Source: Planctomycetaceae bacterium (GTDB taxonomy: Bacteria > Planctomycetota > Planctomycetia > Pirellulales > Lacipirellulaceae). From it: DNA of 64,000 bases. Of the stretch, positions 7,992 through 16,812 are shown piece after piece. Under the pieces are notes generated by a model, which saw only the letters and a list, made by a program, of their open reading frames with translations, made no database searches and had not been told where the DNA came from. Location of the stretch: positions 124,001 to 188,000 of the forward strand of contig PABB01000067.1 in NCBI GenBank assembly GCA_002702655.1, read 5' to 3'. Position 1 is the stretch's first letter. Each line of letters opens with the position of its first letter. A program made the translations under genes and the position numbers.

Positions 7992-10190
7992 GTGCCCGCC
8001 GCGTCTTCGACACTTGCCGCCACGCTGCTGGACGCCATGCAGCGGTATTGGGGCTACGACTCGTTCCGCCCCCTGCAGCGCGAGGCGATGACCTGCGTCA
8101 TGGGCCGCCGGGACAGCGTCACGGTGCTGCCCACCGGCGGCGGCAAAAGCCTGTGCTTTCAGGTCCCCGCGGTCTGCAGCGAGGGGCTGGCGGTCGTCGT
8201 CTCGCCGCTGATCTCGCTGATGAAGGACCAGGTTGACGCCCTGGTGCAGTGCGGCGTCCCCGCCGCGGCGATCAACAGCACCATGTCGGCTGAGGAGCGC
8301 GGCATCGTCGCTTCGCAAATCCGCGCCGGCGAATTGCGCCTGCTGTACGTGGCGCCCGAGCGGCTGCTGATGTCCCGCACCATGGATTTCCTCACCGCCG
8401 CCAACGTGCAGTTTGCGGCGATCGACGAAGCGCACTGCATCAGCGCCTGGGGCCACGACTTCCGCCCCGAGTACCGCGGGCTGAGCATCCTGAAAGAAGC
8501 CTTTCCGCAGGCCAGCGTCCACGCCTTCACCGCCACGGCGTCCACCCACGTGCAGCGCGACATTGCCGAGCAGCTCAATCTGCGCGAGCCGGTCATGCTG
8601 ATCGGCTCGTTCGATCGGCCCAACCTCACCTACCGCATTGTGCGCGGCGGCAGCGGCCGGTTCGACAAGGTCGCCCGACTGGTCGAGCAACGCCGCGGCG
8701 AATCGGGCATTGTGTACTGCATCAGCCGCAAGGAAGTCGAGAAAGTCGCCGCCGGCCTGGAAGGTCTGGGCCACCGCGCTGCCCCCTATCACGCCGGCCT
8801 GGCCGACGACGTTCGCCACCGCAATCAGGAGGCGTTCCTCGAAGAGCGGCTCGACGTGATCGTCGCTACGGTCGCCTTCGGCATGGGCATCGACAAATCG
8901 AACGTGCGGTTCGTTATCCACAACGGTATGCCCAAATCGCTGGAACACTACGTCCAGGAAAGCGGCCGCGCCGGTCGCGACGGGCTGGAAGCCGAGTGCG
9001 TGCTGCTCGCCTCGGCTGGCGACGCCATGCTGTGGCGGCGGATGATCGAAGGGGGCGAGCCCGAGTCGGTCGCCGGCGCCGTGCGCGCCCTGGAGGCCAT
9101 GAACCAATTCGTCGACGGCGCCGGCTGCCGCCATCGGGCCATCGTCGAATACTTCGGCCAGGAATATCCCGACGACGACTGCGGCGCCTGCGACGTTTGC
9201 CTGGGCGAGCTCGACCTGGTCGCCGAGCCGGTCGTGCTGGGGCAAAAGATCATCTCGTGCGTGGCCCGGCTCGATCAGCGCTACGGCGCCGACTACACCG
9301 CCAAGGTGCTGGTCGGTTCGGCCGACCAGCGCATTCGCTCCAGTGGTCACGACCAGCTCAGCACCCACGGCCTGCTGTCCGAGCATCGCCAGCAGGACGT
9401 GCGGCAATGGATCGATCAGCTTGTGTCGCAGGGCTACCTGGCACGGGTCGGCGAGTACAACACGCTGGAGATCACCCCCGACGGTCGCGAGTTGTTGCGC
9501 GGCGAGCGCACCCCGCAACTGCTCAAGCCGGCGCCGACCGGCCGGTCGCGCTCGCAGCGTCGCGGCGGGGCGACGGCCGACTCGTGGGAAGGCGTCGACC
9601 GCGACCTGTTCGAGCGGCTGCGCCGCCTGCGGATGGAATTGGCCAGCGAGCGCGGCGTGCCCCCCTACGTGGTGTTCAGCGACGCCACGCTCCGCGACAT
9701 GGCCCGCCGCCGGCCCTCCTCGCTGACCGCGCTGCTGGAGGTGAAAGGCGTCGGCGAAAAAAAACGCGACGATTACGGCCACGACTTCGTCGAAGCGATC
9801 GTCGAACACTGCACCGCCGAGGGCGTCGCCATGGACCAGGGCGAGGGCAATGGCGGCAGCCGATCGCGGGTCGTCCCTGACGAACCGTTCGTCCCCGCCG
9901 CATCGTCGCTGCCCGCCTTCGAGCTGTTTCGGCAGGGGCTGGGGATCGACGAGGTGGCCGAGCGGCTGGGTCGCGTGCGCTCGACGGTGGTCAAATACCT
10001 GGGCGAGTTCATTCAGCAAGAGCAGGCAATGGATCCCTCGCCGTGGGTCGACGCCGCGGTGGTCGCCCGCATCGAGGCGGCCTACGAGCAGGTGGGCGGC
10101 GAGCGGCTCAAGCCGATCTTCGAGCACCTGGGGGGCGAGGTGCCGTACGACGACATCCGCATCGTGCTGGGTTGTCTCGGCAACCGGTGA
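7992..10190 (+). CDS. recQ: ATP-dependent DNA helicase RecQ
   Basis: About 732 residues. Helicase motifs are all present: Q-motif region FRPLQREAM, Walker A LPTGGGKSLCF, DEAH box AIDEAHCISAWGHDFRPEY, and motif VI YVQESGRAGRDG. The RQC zinc ligands follow (CRHRAIVEYFG, then CGACDVCLG). An HRDC domain lies around residues 530-610. The last ~130 residues hold a helix-turn-helix region (LFRQGLGIDEVAERLGRV) as in the HTH-tailed RecQ subgroup. It unwinds DNA in recombinational repair and fork rescue. The start is uncertain: GTG 7992 gives a compact N-terminus, GTG 7953 would add 13 residues. Confidence 0.93.
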   Translation: MPAASSTLAATLLDAMQRYWGYDSFRPLQREAMTCVMGRRDSVTVLPTGGGKSLCFQVPAVCSEGLAVVVSPLISLMKDQVDALVQCGVPAAAINSTMSAEERGIVASQIRAGELRLLYVAPERLLMSRTMDFLTAANVQFAAIDEAHCISAWGHDFRPEYRGLSILKEAFPQASVHAFTATASTHVQRDIAEQLNLREPVMLIGSFDRPNLTYRIVRGGSGRFDKVARLVEQRRGESGIVYCISRKEVEKVAAGLEGLGHRAAPYHAGLADDVRHRNQEAFLEERLDVIVATVAFGMGIDKSNVRFVIHNGMPKSLEHYVQESGRAGRDGLEAECVLLASAGDAMLWRRMIEGGEPESVAGAVRALEAMNQFVDGAGCRHRAIVEYFGQEYPDDDCGACDVCLGELDLVAEPVVLGQKIISCVARLDQRYGADYTAKVLVGSADQRIRSSGHDQLSTHGLLSEHRQQDVRQWIDQLVSQGYLARVGEYNTLEITPDGRELLRGERTPQLLKPAPTGRSRSQRRGGATADSWEGVDRDLFERLRRLRMELASERGVPPYVVFSDATLRDMARRRPSSLTALLEVKGVGEKKRDDYGHDFVEAIVEHCTAEGVAMDQGEGNGGSRSRVVPDEPFVPAASSLPAFELFRQGLGIDEVAERLGRVRSTVVKYLGEFIQQEQAMDPSPWVDAAVVARIEAAYEQVGGERLKPIFEHLGGEVPYDDIRIVLGCLGNR

Positions 10191-10394
10191 ATTGGGCCGT
10201 CAGCGCCCCCTCTCTGGGAGGCCCGTTCCCCCCAATCGTCATGCACGGACTCCGCCGCGGCGAATTGAGTCGGCGTGTACGCGGGTTGTTTCCCCCAAAC
10301 TTGCCCGCCGGGGGTTCCGCGGGATAAGCTTCAGGTGGGCGCATCCGCTACTTGCCATTGTCCGATTTGTCCCTTTGGACTGGAGCTCCCGCAA

Positions 10395-10679
10395 ATGCCG
10401 ACTTCCATGAAAGACAGGGTCTCGCAATTGACCCCTCGTCAACGCGAAGTGGTCCGACTCGTCTCGCTCGGATGCACGATGGATGAAGCCGCCGCCATCC
10501 TCAAGCTCTCCCCCAGCACGGTCGACAACCATCGCGCACGGGCGATGAAGATTCTTGGCGCCGACAAAGCCGCCATCGTCACGCGGCTGGCGATCAAGCA
10601 CCGCATCAGCCCGCTGGGCGATCAATTGACAACCGCCGAAAAACGCAAAAGCGGCCGCAAGCAAGACGGGTGGAACTGA
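10395..10679 (+). CDS. Stand-alone LuxR-type helix-turn-helix protein
   Basis: 94 residues, consisting almost entirely of a LuxR/GerE-type HTH: LTPRQREVVRLVSLGCTMDE, then SPSTVDNHRARAMKILGADK. No receiver or ligand domain is present. The ATG at 10395 follows a GGAG 9-13 bases upstream. It strongly resembles the HTH of the LuxR-type regulator at 22858-23544, including the STVDNHR recognition helix, so both may bind similar sites. Targets are unknown. Small HTH-only proteins of this kind are common in planctomycetes. Confidence 0.75.
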   Translation: MPTSMKDRVSQLTPRQREVVRLVSLGCTMDEAAAILKLSPSTVDNHRARAMKILGADKAAIVTRLAIKHRISPLGDQLTTAEKRKSGRKQDGWN

Positions 10680-10718
10680 CACCGCTGCGAAAGTCACAAT
10701 GACCAAGCAGAGATCGCG

Positions 10719-10797
10719 CGTGCCGCTGCTGGTTTGCCCAGCAGTGGGTTTCGCGTACCCGCTTCGTACTGCTGGACAAGCCAGCAGCGGCACGCAG
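10719..10797. repeat. Double-hairpin repeat, family A copy 3
   Basis: Same arrangement as the copies at 5601 and 7844, with compensating changes: GCCGCTGCTGG and CCAGCAGTGG on the left, TACTGCTGG and CCAGCAGCGGCAC on the right. The outer GTGCCGCTG pairs with CAGCGGCAC, so a base change in one arm is matched in the other. Confidence 0.85.
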
Positions 10798-10820
10798 GCT
10801 CCGGGGAGGCACTGACCCTG

Positions 10821-10912
10821 TCGAATGACCAATGACCAGGCGCCAATGACCACTGTCACGTGTACAATGTCGTGACTTGGTCATTGGGATTTGGTCTTTG
10901 TGGAATTGGTTC
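10821..10912. repeat. TTGGTCATTGG repeat, family B copy 1
   Basis: Several units of AATGACCA and the complementary TTGGTCATTGG face each other around a GTCACG..CGTGAC hairpin (about 10855-10876) that contains TACAAT. The right half runs up to the GTG of gluQ. A second copy in the opposite orientation is at 30240-30340, and a degenerate piece is near 12338. Confidence 0.75.
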
Positions 10913-11923
10913 GTGCCTCGCACTCGCCTTGCACCTTCGCCGACCGGCGCACTGCATTTGGGGAACGTGCGCACCTTCTTGGCCAATTGGGCGCTGGCTC
11001 GCCAGCAAGGCTGGCAAATTGTGCTGCGCATCGAGGATCTCGACGGGCCGCGGATCAAGGCCGGCGCCGCGGCCGAGGCGATTGATCTGCTCGCGTGGCT
11101 CGGCCTCGATTGGGACGAGGGACCCCACTACCAACTCAGTGACTTGGCGCCGTACCGAGCGGCGCTCGATCGGCTGATCGCCGCCGGTTGCGCGTACCCC
11201 TGTCGCTGCACGCGGCGGGAAATCGAAGCGGCCCAACTGTCGGCCCCGCATGGCGACGCGCACGAGTTGCGCTACCCAGGCGCCTGCCGGCCGACCAACG
11301 GCGCTGATGGCAATCCCCGGGCAGGCGAGGCTCCCGCCGAGCCAATGCGGGTCGCCTCCACCGGCTCGGCAGGAGCCTCGCCCTCCCCCGGCGCCGACGG
11401 CGCTGCCGCCTATCGCCTGCTCGTTCCCGACGGCGCGACGGCGTTTGAGGACCAGTTTCACGGCCGCCACCTTTACGACCTCTCCGCGGCAACGGGCGAC
11501 TTTCTCGTCGCCACGAAAGAGGGTCTGCCGAGCTACCAGTTGGCCGTGGTCGTCGACGACGCCCGGCAAGGCATCGACCGCGTGGTCCGCGGCGACGATC
11601 TGCTCAGTTCGACCCACCGTCAACGGCTGCTCTATGAGCGCCTGCAGTTGGGCCCGCCGCCGCAGTACTGGCACCTGCCGTTGGTGGTGGGCGCCGACGG
11701 CCGCCGGCTCGCCAAACGTCACGGCGACACGCGCGTCGCTCATTACCGCGAAGCCGGCGTGCCCGCCGAGCGGATCCTGGCGCTGATCGCCCGCTGGTGC
11801 GGGCTGGGCGAGCCGCAGTCGATCACCGCCGCGGCGTTCGCCGAGCAATTCGATCTCGACAAACTCCCGCGCACCCCGATCACCTTCGCCGCCGCAGACG
11901 ATGCGTGGCTGCGCGGCCAATAG
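10913..11923 (+). CDS. gluQ: Glutamyl-Q tRNA(Asp) synthetase
   Basis: 336 residues, similar to the catalytic half of glutamyl-tRNA synthetase without the anticodon-binding domain, as expected for GluQ. This enzyme loads glutamate onto queuosine in tRNA-Asp. Visible marks: RLAPSPTGALHLGN (HIGH region) at the start, CRCTRREIE near residue 100, DDLLSSTHRQRLL, and the KMSKS-like RRLAKRHGD near residue 265. Residues about 137-158 (AGEAPAEP...GSAGASPS) are encoded by a palindromic repeat inserted in frame, see 11320-11387. The GTG at 10913 abuts the family B repeat; an upstream TTG/ATG start would lie in repeat sequence. Confidence 0.88.
   Translation: MPRTRLAPSPTGALHLGNVRTFLANWALARQQGWQIVLRIEDLDGPRIKAGAAAEAIDLLAWLGLDWDEGPHYQLSDLAPYRAALDRLIAAGCAYPCRCTRREIEAAQLSAPHGDAHELRYPGACRPTNGADGNPRAGEAPAEPMRVASTGSAGASPSPGADGAAAYRLLVPDGATAFEDQFHGRHLYDLSAATGDFLVATKEGLPSYQLAVVVDDARQGIDRVVRGDDLLSSTHRQRLLYERLQLGPPPQYWHLPLVVGADGRRLAKRHGDTRVAHYREAGVPAERILALIARWCGLGEPQSITAAAFAEQFDLDKLPRTPITFAAADDAWLRGQ
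11320..11387. repeat. Palindromic repeat inserted in frame inside gluQ (family F)
   Basis: GGCGAGGCTCCCGCCGAGCC at 11324-11343 is complementary at 19 of 20 positions to GGCTCGGCAGGAGCCTCGCC at 11363-11382, with a 19-base loop. It contributes an Ala/Gly/Pro-rich peptide to GluQ without breaking the frame. A half copy (GAGCCTCGCCCTCCCAGC) is visible at 26037-26054, after the YhdH-type gene. Confidence 0.85.
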
Positions 11924-12437
11924 GTGTCGCATGCGGCGCCGGCGGACGGCGGGTCGTCCTGCAACGCGGCACGCCACCACCGCGACTTTGTCGTGGAAAT
12001 TGAGCCACGGGCTGAGGTAAAAACAAGAACGGGCGTGCCATCTCCGCCATTCGACTTGGCGACGCAGCGATGCCGCAGGCGATTGACTCACTTCCTGGCG
12101 ACTCGCGCGGAGTTTTGCACCAGCCGCAGGTGTTGTGCGTGCAGAAGTCGTCGACCCAGAACTTCCCAGAGCGACGCAACCACTTATTTGGCAAGACCTT
12201 GCGCTTGGCGCCGCCGCGCTGGTGAACAGAGTTTTGCTCCAAGAATCGCGTGTTTTGCACCAGAGCAAAAGTCCCGGCACGTGCGCCGAGCGACTGGCCG
12301 CGACCGTTCAACTCAACGACCGAGAGTGATCCCCAAACCAATGATCCATGCGCAGCCAATGACCCACTGTTACTTCTGGCTGAAAGCTGACAGCCGATAC
12401 CTGACGGCTTTGCCTGGGTTCATTGGCGGCGCCATTC
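11924..12437. other. Gene-free stretch between gluQ and the CorC-like gene
   Basis: 514 bases with no convincing coding frame; open frames on either strand here have no recognisable family and poor starts. It contains a GTTTTGCACCA-like motif twice (about 12111 and 12260), a degenerate family B piece near 12338 and a family C repeat from 12373. It may be decayed sequence. Confidence 0.5.
12373..12425. repeat. GCTGACAGCC repeat, family C copy 1
   Basis: Contains CTTCTGGCTGAAAGCTGACA, then a second GACGGCT unit and TGCCTGGGTTCATT. The same combination occurs in the opposite orientation at 24799-24850, and related units lie at 47028 and 63790. Confidence 0.7.
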
Positions 12438-13445
12438 TCAATCACTCGGCCGCCACCGAGTCATGGATGGCGGCGCCGGCGGGCGATCTTTTTCGTCCTC
12501 GATCTCGCCCACCAGTTCTTCCAGCACGTCTTCCAACGTCACCAGACCCTCCACTTGCCCTTCCGCTTGCACCACGGCCAGATGCACTCGCTCGTTGCGG
12601 AATCGCACCAGCAGGTGGTCGGACCGCATGTCGGCCGGCACGACCAGCACGTCGCGCGCGATCGCGGTGATCGGCTCCTGGTCGCGGCCGTTGCTGATCG
12701 CCTCCAGCACGTCGCGGCTCATCACCAGCGCCGTGACCTTGTCGGCCGCCGCGTCGTACACGGGGTAGCGCGAGTACGCATGCCGAAAAATCTGCGTCGC
12801 CGCCTCGCGGACCGTGGCCGTCGCGGGGATCATGATCATGCGATCTCGCGGCGTCATGATGTCGGCCGCCGAGCGATCGTTCAGCAGAAAGGCCCGCTGC
12901 AGCAGCCGACCCTCGTTCGGTTCGATGTAGCCCTCCTTGTGGCCGATCTTCGCCAGCGAGCGGATCTGCTGCTCGGTGCCGATCCGCCGCTCGCCCCGCA
13001 TCAGCAGGTTCGAGAACCAATCGAGCGCCACGACCACCGGATACAACGCCGCCACGAAAAAGCGAATCAACGGCGCCGCGACCCGCGCAATCGTCGGCGC
13101 GTAGTGGCTGCCCAGCGACTTGGGGATAATCTCCGAGAACACGATCGTGCCGAACGTGAGCACCGCGACCACCACGCCCAGCACCGTGTCGCCGTACAGG
13201 TCCGTGGCCTTCTGCCCGCACAGGATCGGCCCCAGGATGTTGATCGTGTTGGTGAAGATCACCAGCACCACGACCGGCCGCGTGATGCGATCGGTGATCG
13301 CCTTGAGCGCCCCGGCGCCCCACGCCCCCTGGGCCTGCAGCTCCTCGACCTCCACCCGCGACACGTTCATCACAGCCGCCTCAACGGCGGCCATCAGGCC
13401 CGACAGACCGATGAAGACAACGATGTAGAGGACAAGTTCCAGCAT
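12438..13445 (-). CDS. CNNM/CorC-family membrane protein with CBS pair
   Basis: 335 residues. The N-terminal DUF21/CNNM domain (about 1-180) has four hydrophobic segments and the motif EIIPKSLGSHYAP near residue 110. Two CBS domains follow (about 190-310): the first begins MTPRDRMIMIPATATVREA, the second ends EGLVTLEDVLEELVGEIEDE. Family members act in Mg2+/Co2+ homeostasis or efflux; which ion is unknown here. The C-terminal transporter-associated domain found in longer homologues is missing. The start is the ATG at 13445 (MLELVLYIVVFIG); a TTG three codons upstream is possible. It stands alone, divergent from the gene at 13660. Confidence 0.85.
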   Translation of the reverse strand: MLELVLYIVVFIGLSGLMAAVEAAVMNVSRVEVEELQAQGAWGAGALKAITDRITRPVVVLVIFTNTINILGPILCGQKATDLYGDTVLGVVVAVLTFGTIVFSEIIPKSLGSHYAPTIARVAAPLIRFFVAALYPVVVALDWFSNLLMRGERRIGTEQQIRSLAKIGHKEGYIEPNEGRLLQRAFLLNDRSAADIMTPRDRMIMIPATATVREAATQIFRHAYSRYPVYDAAADKVTALVMSRDVLEAISNGRDQEPITAIARDVLVVPADMRSDHLLVRFRNERVHLAVVQAEGQVEGLVTLEDVLEELVGEIEDEKDRPPAPPSMTRWRPSD

Positions 13446-13659
13446 GAATTCCAACAGCACGAGGAGCCGAAAACGGACATTGTAACAAGACCCCGCCCCG
13501 CGCTCGCGCACGAATGCAAACCAGCAATGGCGCCCGACAAATCCCATTTAGCCCCGCCGCTCGCGGCGGGCGCACGGCGCGGCATCGGAATGGCCGCCAG
13601 CCACATCTGCTACAATCCAACCATCCACCGCCGGCACTTGTCCTCTGCGAGAGTCTCCC

Positions 13660-15120
13660 ATGCCGCTGACCGACCCGGCGCTCTGGCGCCGCTTGCAGGA
13701 GTTTGCCTTCGACGTCCCCGGCGCCGCGCTGCCGTTCTCGGTGCGACTGGCGCGGGAGCACGGCTGGTCGTTGCGACTGGCGCAGCGGGCGATCGACGAG
13801 TACCGCCGCTTCCTCTACCTGACGCAGGTGGCGGCCGAGCCGGTTTGTCCCTCCGAACAGATCGACGCGGTGTGGCACCTGCACCTGTGCTACTCGCGAT
13901 CGTACTGGGACGAGTTGTGCGGCCGCGTGCTGGGTCGGCCGTTGCATCACGATCCGACCGCAGGCGGCGGCGCGCAACTCGACTATCACCGCGGGCTGTA
14001 TGACGCCACGCTCGCCGCGTATCAGCGCGAGTTCGACGCAGCGCCGCCGCGGCTCGTCTGGCCGGCGACCGACGAACGATTCGAGTTGGCCCGCCAGCCG
14101 CGCACCATCGATCCCAGCCGCTACTGGCTGGTTCGCAAGCCGCCGCTGGCTGCCGCCTGGCGGCGGGTGCGGCGGCGCTGGATCGGCGCGGCCAGCGCGG
14201 GGGCGCTGGCGATCGTGCCGCTGTGGGGCGCCGGTTTCAACCCGCTCGACATGCGCGGCCCGCCGTTTCTGGCGCTGTATGCGGGGTTGGTCCTTTGCGC
14301 CGCCGTGGCGGCGCTGGCGCTGCGGCTGATCTTGAGAGGAGGCGACGAGGCGGCGGCGCTCCCCGAGCTCGACGCCTACGAAGCGGCCGTGCTGGCCGGC
14401 GGCGAGCGGCGCGCGTGCCAGATCGCGCTGGCCGAGCTGGCGCTGGCCGGGGCGATCAAGGAGTGCGACGTCAGCGAGCGGACGGTGATGACCGTCAAGC
14501 CCGAGCCGCCCGGCGCTCATCCGCTGGTGCAGAAGATCTACCGTGCGATCGAAGCGCGCGGCATGGCCACCCCGATCGAAGCGATCGCGGCGGGGGCCCC
14601 CGAGGCGGCCCGCATCGGCGCCCGCCTGGAAGACGCCGGGCTGGTCCCCAACGCCGGCGCGGCCTGGGCCGCGCGGATCGTGCCCGCGCTGGTCGCCGCC
14701 AGTCCGTTGGCGCTGGGAGTGATGAAGATCTTCGTCGGCCTGGACCGGCACAAGCCCGTGCTATTTCTCGTGCTGATGTGCGTCGCCACGGCGGTGCTGG
14801 CCGTGTTGTTCATGCGGCCGGTGATGCGGACCCGTCGCGGCGCCCGGCTGCTGCGTCAGCTCCAGCGCGATCATCGCCCGCTGAAGGACGATCGACAGTT
14901 CTACTCGCTCGACGAACCGCAGCAGGCGCTCGCGATGGGACTGTTCGGCCTGAGCATGCTGTCGATCGCCCCCGGCATGACGGCCGAGCTGTATCAGTGG
15001 ATGTTCCCGCGCAACTCCGGCGGCGGGTGGAGCAGCGGCGGCTGCAGCGCTGGGTGCGGCGGGGGAGGTTGCGGCGGCGGCGGCTGTGGGGGAGGATGCG
15101 GGGGCTGCGGCGGCGACTAG
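13660..15120 (+). CDS. Membrane protein with GRDP-like N-terminus and TIGR04222-like body
   Basis: 486 residues. Residues about 40-90 contain AIDEYRRFLYL, then SEQIDAVWHLHLCYSRSYW and LGRPLHHDP. This pattern is typical of the glycine-rich-domain protein (GRDP, DUF1399) family. A membrane part with five or so hydrophobic segments follows, interrupted by a soluble region around residues 235-320; this half resembles TIGR04222-type membrane proteins. The C-terminus is an extreme Gly/Cys/Ser tail (about 450-486), with nine cysteines in the last 30 residues. TACAAT at 13611 may be its -10 box. Function unknown; the Cys tail could bind metal or form disulfides. Confidence 0.75.
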   Translation: MPLTDPALWRRLQEFAFDVPGAALPFSVRLAREHGWSLRLAQRAIDEYRRFLYLTQVAAEPVCPSEQIDAVWHLHLCYSRSYWDELCGRVLGRPLHHDPTAGGGAQLDYHRGLYDATLAAYQREFDAAPPRLVWPATDERFELARQPRTIDPSRYWLVRKPPLAAAWRRVRRRWIGAASAGALAIVPLWGAGFNPLDMRGPPFLALYAGLVLCAAVAALALRLILRGGDEAAALPELDAYEAAVLAGGERRACQIALAELALAGAIKECDVSERTVMTVKPEPPGAHPLVQKIYRAIEARGMATPIEAIAAGAPEAARIGARLEDAGLVPNAGAAWAARIVPALVAASPLALGVMKIFVGLDRHKPVLFLVLMCVATAVLAVLFMRPVMRTRRGARLLRQLQRDHRPLKDDRQFYSLDEPQQALAMGLFGLSMLSIAPGMTAELYQWMFPRNSGGGWSSGGCSAGCGGGGCGGGGCGGGCGGCGGD

Positions 15121-15273
15121 CTTTTCGACACGCGGGAGAGCGAGGCCCCGCCGAATCCCGTAAACGGGCACAGTCTCGTGCTCAGCAGAGCTTCGCACTC
15201 CCGTCGCCCGGCGGCGCCGCAGCAACAGAACAACACATCATTCCGCGAGCATCTCATCCAGGAGCAACCCATC

Positions 15274-16812
15274 GTGTTCACAACTCTCCGCGCCGCCTCG
15301 GCGGCGACCGTTTTCGCGCTCGCCTTGCTCGCCTGCCCCGCGGCCGACGCCGCCGAGCCCTACCAGCCGACCTGGGAGTCGCTCCGCACCCACACGCCGG
15401 CGCCCGAGTGGTTTCGCGACGCCAAGCTGGGCATCTACTTTCACTGGGGCGTCTACTCCGTGCCCGCGTTCGGCAACGAGTGGTACCCGCGGACCATGTT
15501 CGGCAAGAACAACGACAGCGACCGCTGGTCCTACGACCATCACGTGCAGACCTACGGCGACCCGGCCGAGTACCCGTACGAGCGGTTCGTGCCGCAGTTC
15601 ACCGCCGAGCACTTCGACGCCGACGCGTGGGTCGAGTTGTTCCAGCAAGCCGGCGCGCGGTTTGTCGGCCCCGTGGCCGAACACCACGACGGCTTTGCCA
15701 TGTGGGACAGCGACGTGACCCCCTGGAACGCCGCCGACCGCGGCCCGCAGCGGGACATCCTGGGCGAAATCGCCGCCGCCGCCCGCCAGCGCGACATGAA
15801 ACTGGTCGCCACGTTTCACCACGCCCGCAACAACCTGTGGCAAAAAGATCCCGCCAAAGACGAGTGGACCGGCCACTACTCGCACGTGAAGCGCGACTTT
15901 CCCCAGTTGCTGGACGATCCCGAGCGGGCGCTGCTGTACGGCTACATGCCCCGCGACAAGTTTCTGACGTTCTGGCGGGCCAAGCTCGACGAGGTGATCG
16001 ACCGCTACTCGCCCGACATCATTTACTTCGACAGCTGGCTCGATGAAATCCCCGAAGACCAGCGGCAACAGTTCGTGGCCCACTACTTCAACCACGCCGC
16101 GGCCCACGACCAGCAGGTGCTGGTCGCGTTCAAGCAGGAGGACCTGCCGATCGACGTGGGCGTGCTCGACCTCGAAAAAGGGGGCATGGCCGAGCTGGCC
16201 GAGCGACCCTGGCTGACCGACGACACCGTCAGCTACGGCAGTTGGTGCTACACCCGCGACCTGCGGATCAAGCCGACCAAGGTCGTGCTGCACAGCTTCA
16301 TCGACATCATCAGCAAGAACGGCCAGCTGATGCTGAACGTGTCGCCGAAGGCGGACGGCACGATCCCGGCCGAGCAGCAGAGCGTGCTGCGCGAGCTGGG
16401 CGCCTGGCTGGCCAAGTACGGCGAGGCGGTTTACGAAACGCGGCCGTTTGTCATGTACGGCCACGGCCCCACGCAAACCGGCAAGGGCCACTTCGGCGGC
16501 ATCGCCACCGACAAACCGTACACGGCCGACGACGTCCGCTACACCCGCCGGGGCGCGACGGTCTACGCGATCCAACTCGGCGCCCCGCAACCGGGCTCGA
16601 CGATCGTCCTGCAAGCATTTGCCAAGCAAGACGACGCGGCGCCGTTTGACGTCAAGCAAGTCAAGCTGCTGGGCAGCGACGAGCCGATCAAGTGGTCGCA
16701 AACCGACGCCGGCGTGGAAATCACCGCCCCCGCGAACCCGCCGGACGAAATGGCGGTCGTGTATCGCATCGACTTGAATAACCGCAGAGCATCTCAGATC
16801 CATGAGCGATAG
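15274..16812 (+). CDS. Exported GH29 alpha-L-fucosidase
   Basis: 512 residues with a signal peptide (1-27, ending ADAAE). The GH29 barrel is clear: WFRDAKLGIYFHWGVYSVP near residue 45, GPVAEHHDGFAMWDSD near 135, and DIIYFDSWLDE with Asp253 in the position of the usual catalytic nucleophile. SFIDIISKNGQLMLNVSPKADG near 345 is also typical. It would release L-fucose from glycans, fitting the polysaccharide-feeding habit of planctomycetes. GTG 15274 has GGAG 9 bases upstream. Its last codons overlap the next gene by 11 bases, and the tail after RIDLN looks non-conserved, so the original stop may have been lost when the following genes arrived (inference). Confidence 0.9.
   Translation: MFTTLRAASAATVFALALLACPAADAAEPYQPTWESLRTHTPAPEWFRDAKLGIYFHWGVYSVPAFGNEWYPRTMFGKNNDSDRWSYDHHVQTYGDPAEYPYERFVPQFTAEHFDADAWVELFQQAGARFVGPVAEHHDGFAMWDSDVTPWNAADRGPQRDILGEIAAAARQRDMKLVATFHHARNNLWQKDPAKDEWTGHYSHVKRDFPQLLDDPERALLYGYMPRDKFLTFWRAKLDEVIDRYSPDIIYFDSWLDEIPEDQRQQFVAHYFNHAAAHDQQVLVAFKQEDLPIDVGVLDLEKGGMAELAERPWLTDDTVSYGSWCYTRDLRIKPTKVVLHSFIDIISKNGQLMLNVSPKADGTIPAEQQSVLRELGAWLAKYGEAVYETRPFVMYGHGPTQTGKGHFGGIATDKPYTADDVRYTRRGATVYAIQLGAPQPGSTIVLQAFAKQDDAAPFDVKQVKLLGSDEPIKWSQTDAGVEITAPANPPDEMAVVYRIDLNNRRASQIHER

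Noticed and set aside
7626-10127. Very long open frame on the minus strand opposite recQ
   Set aside because: It is the GC-rich shadow of recQ, with no family motifs and His/Asp/Gly/Ala-rich composition; recQ itself has every expected motif.
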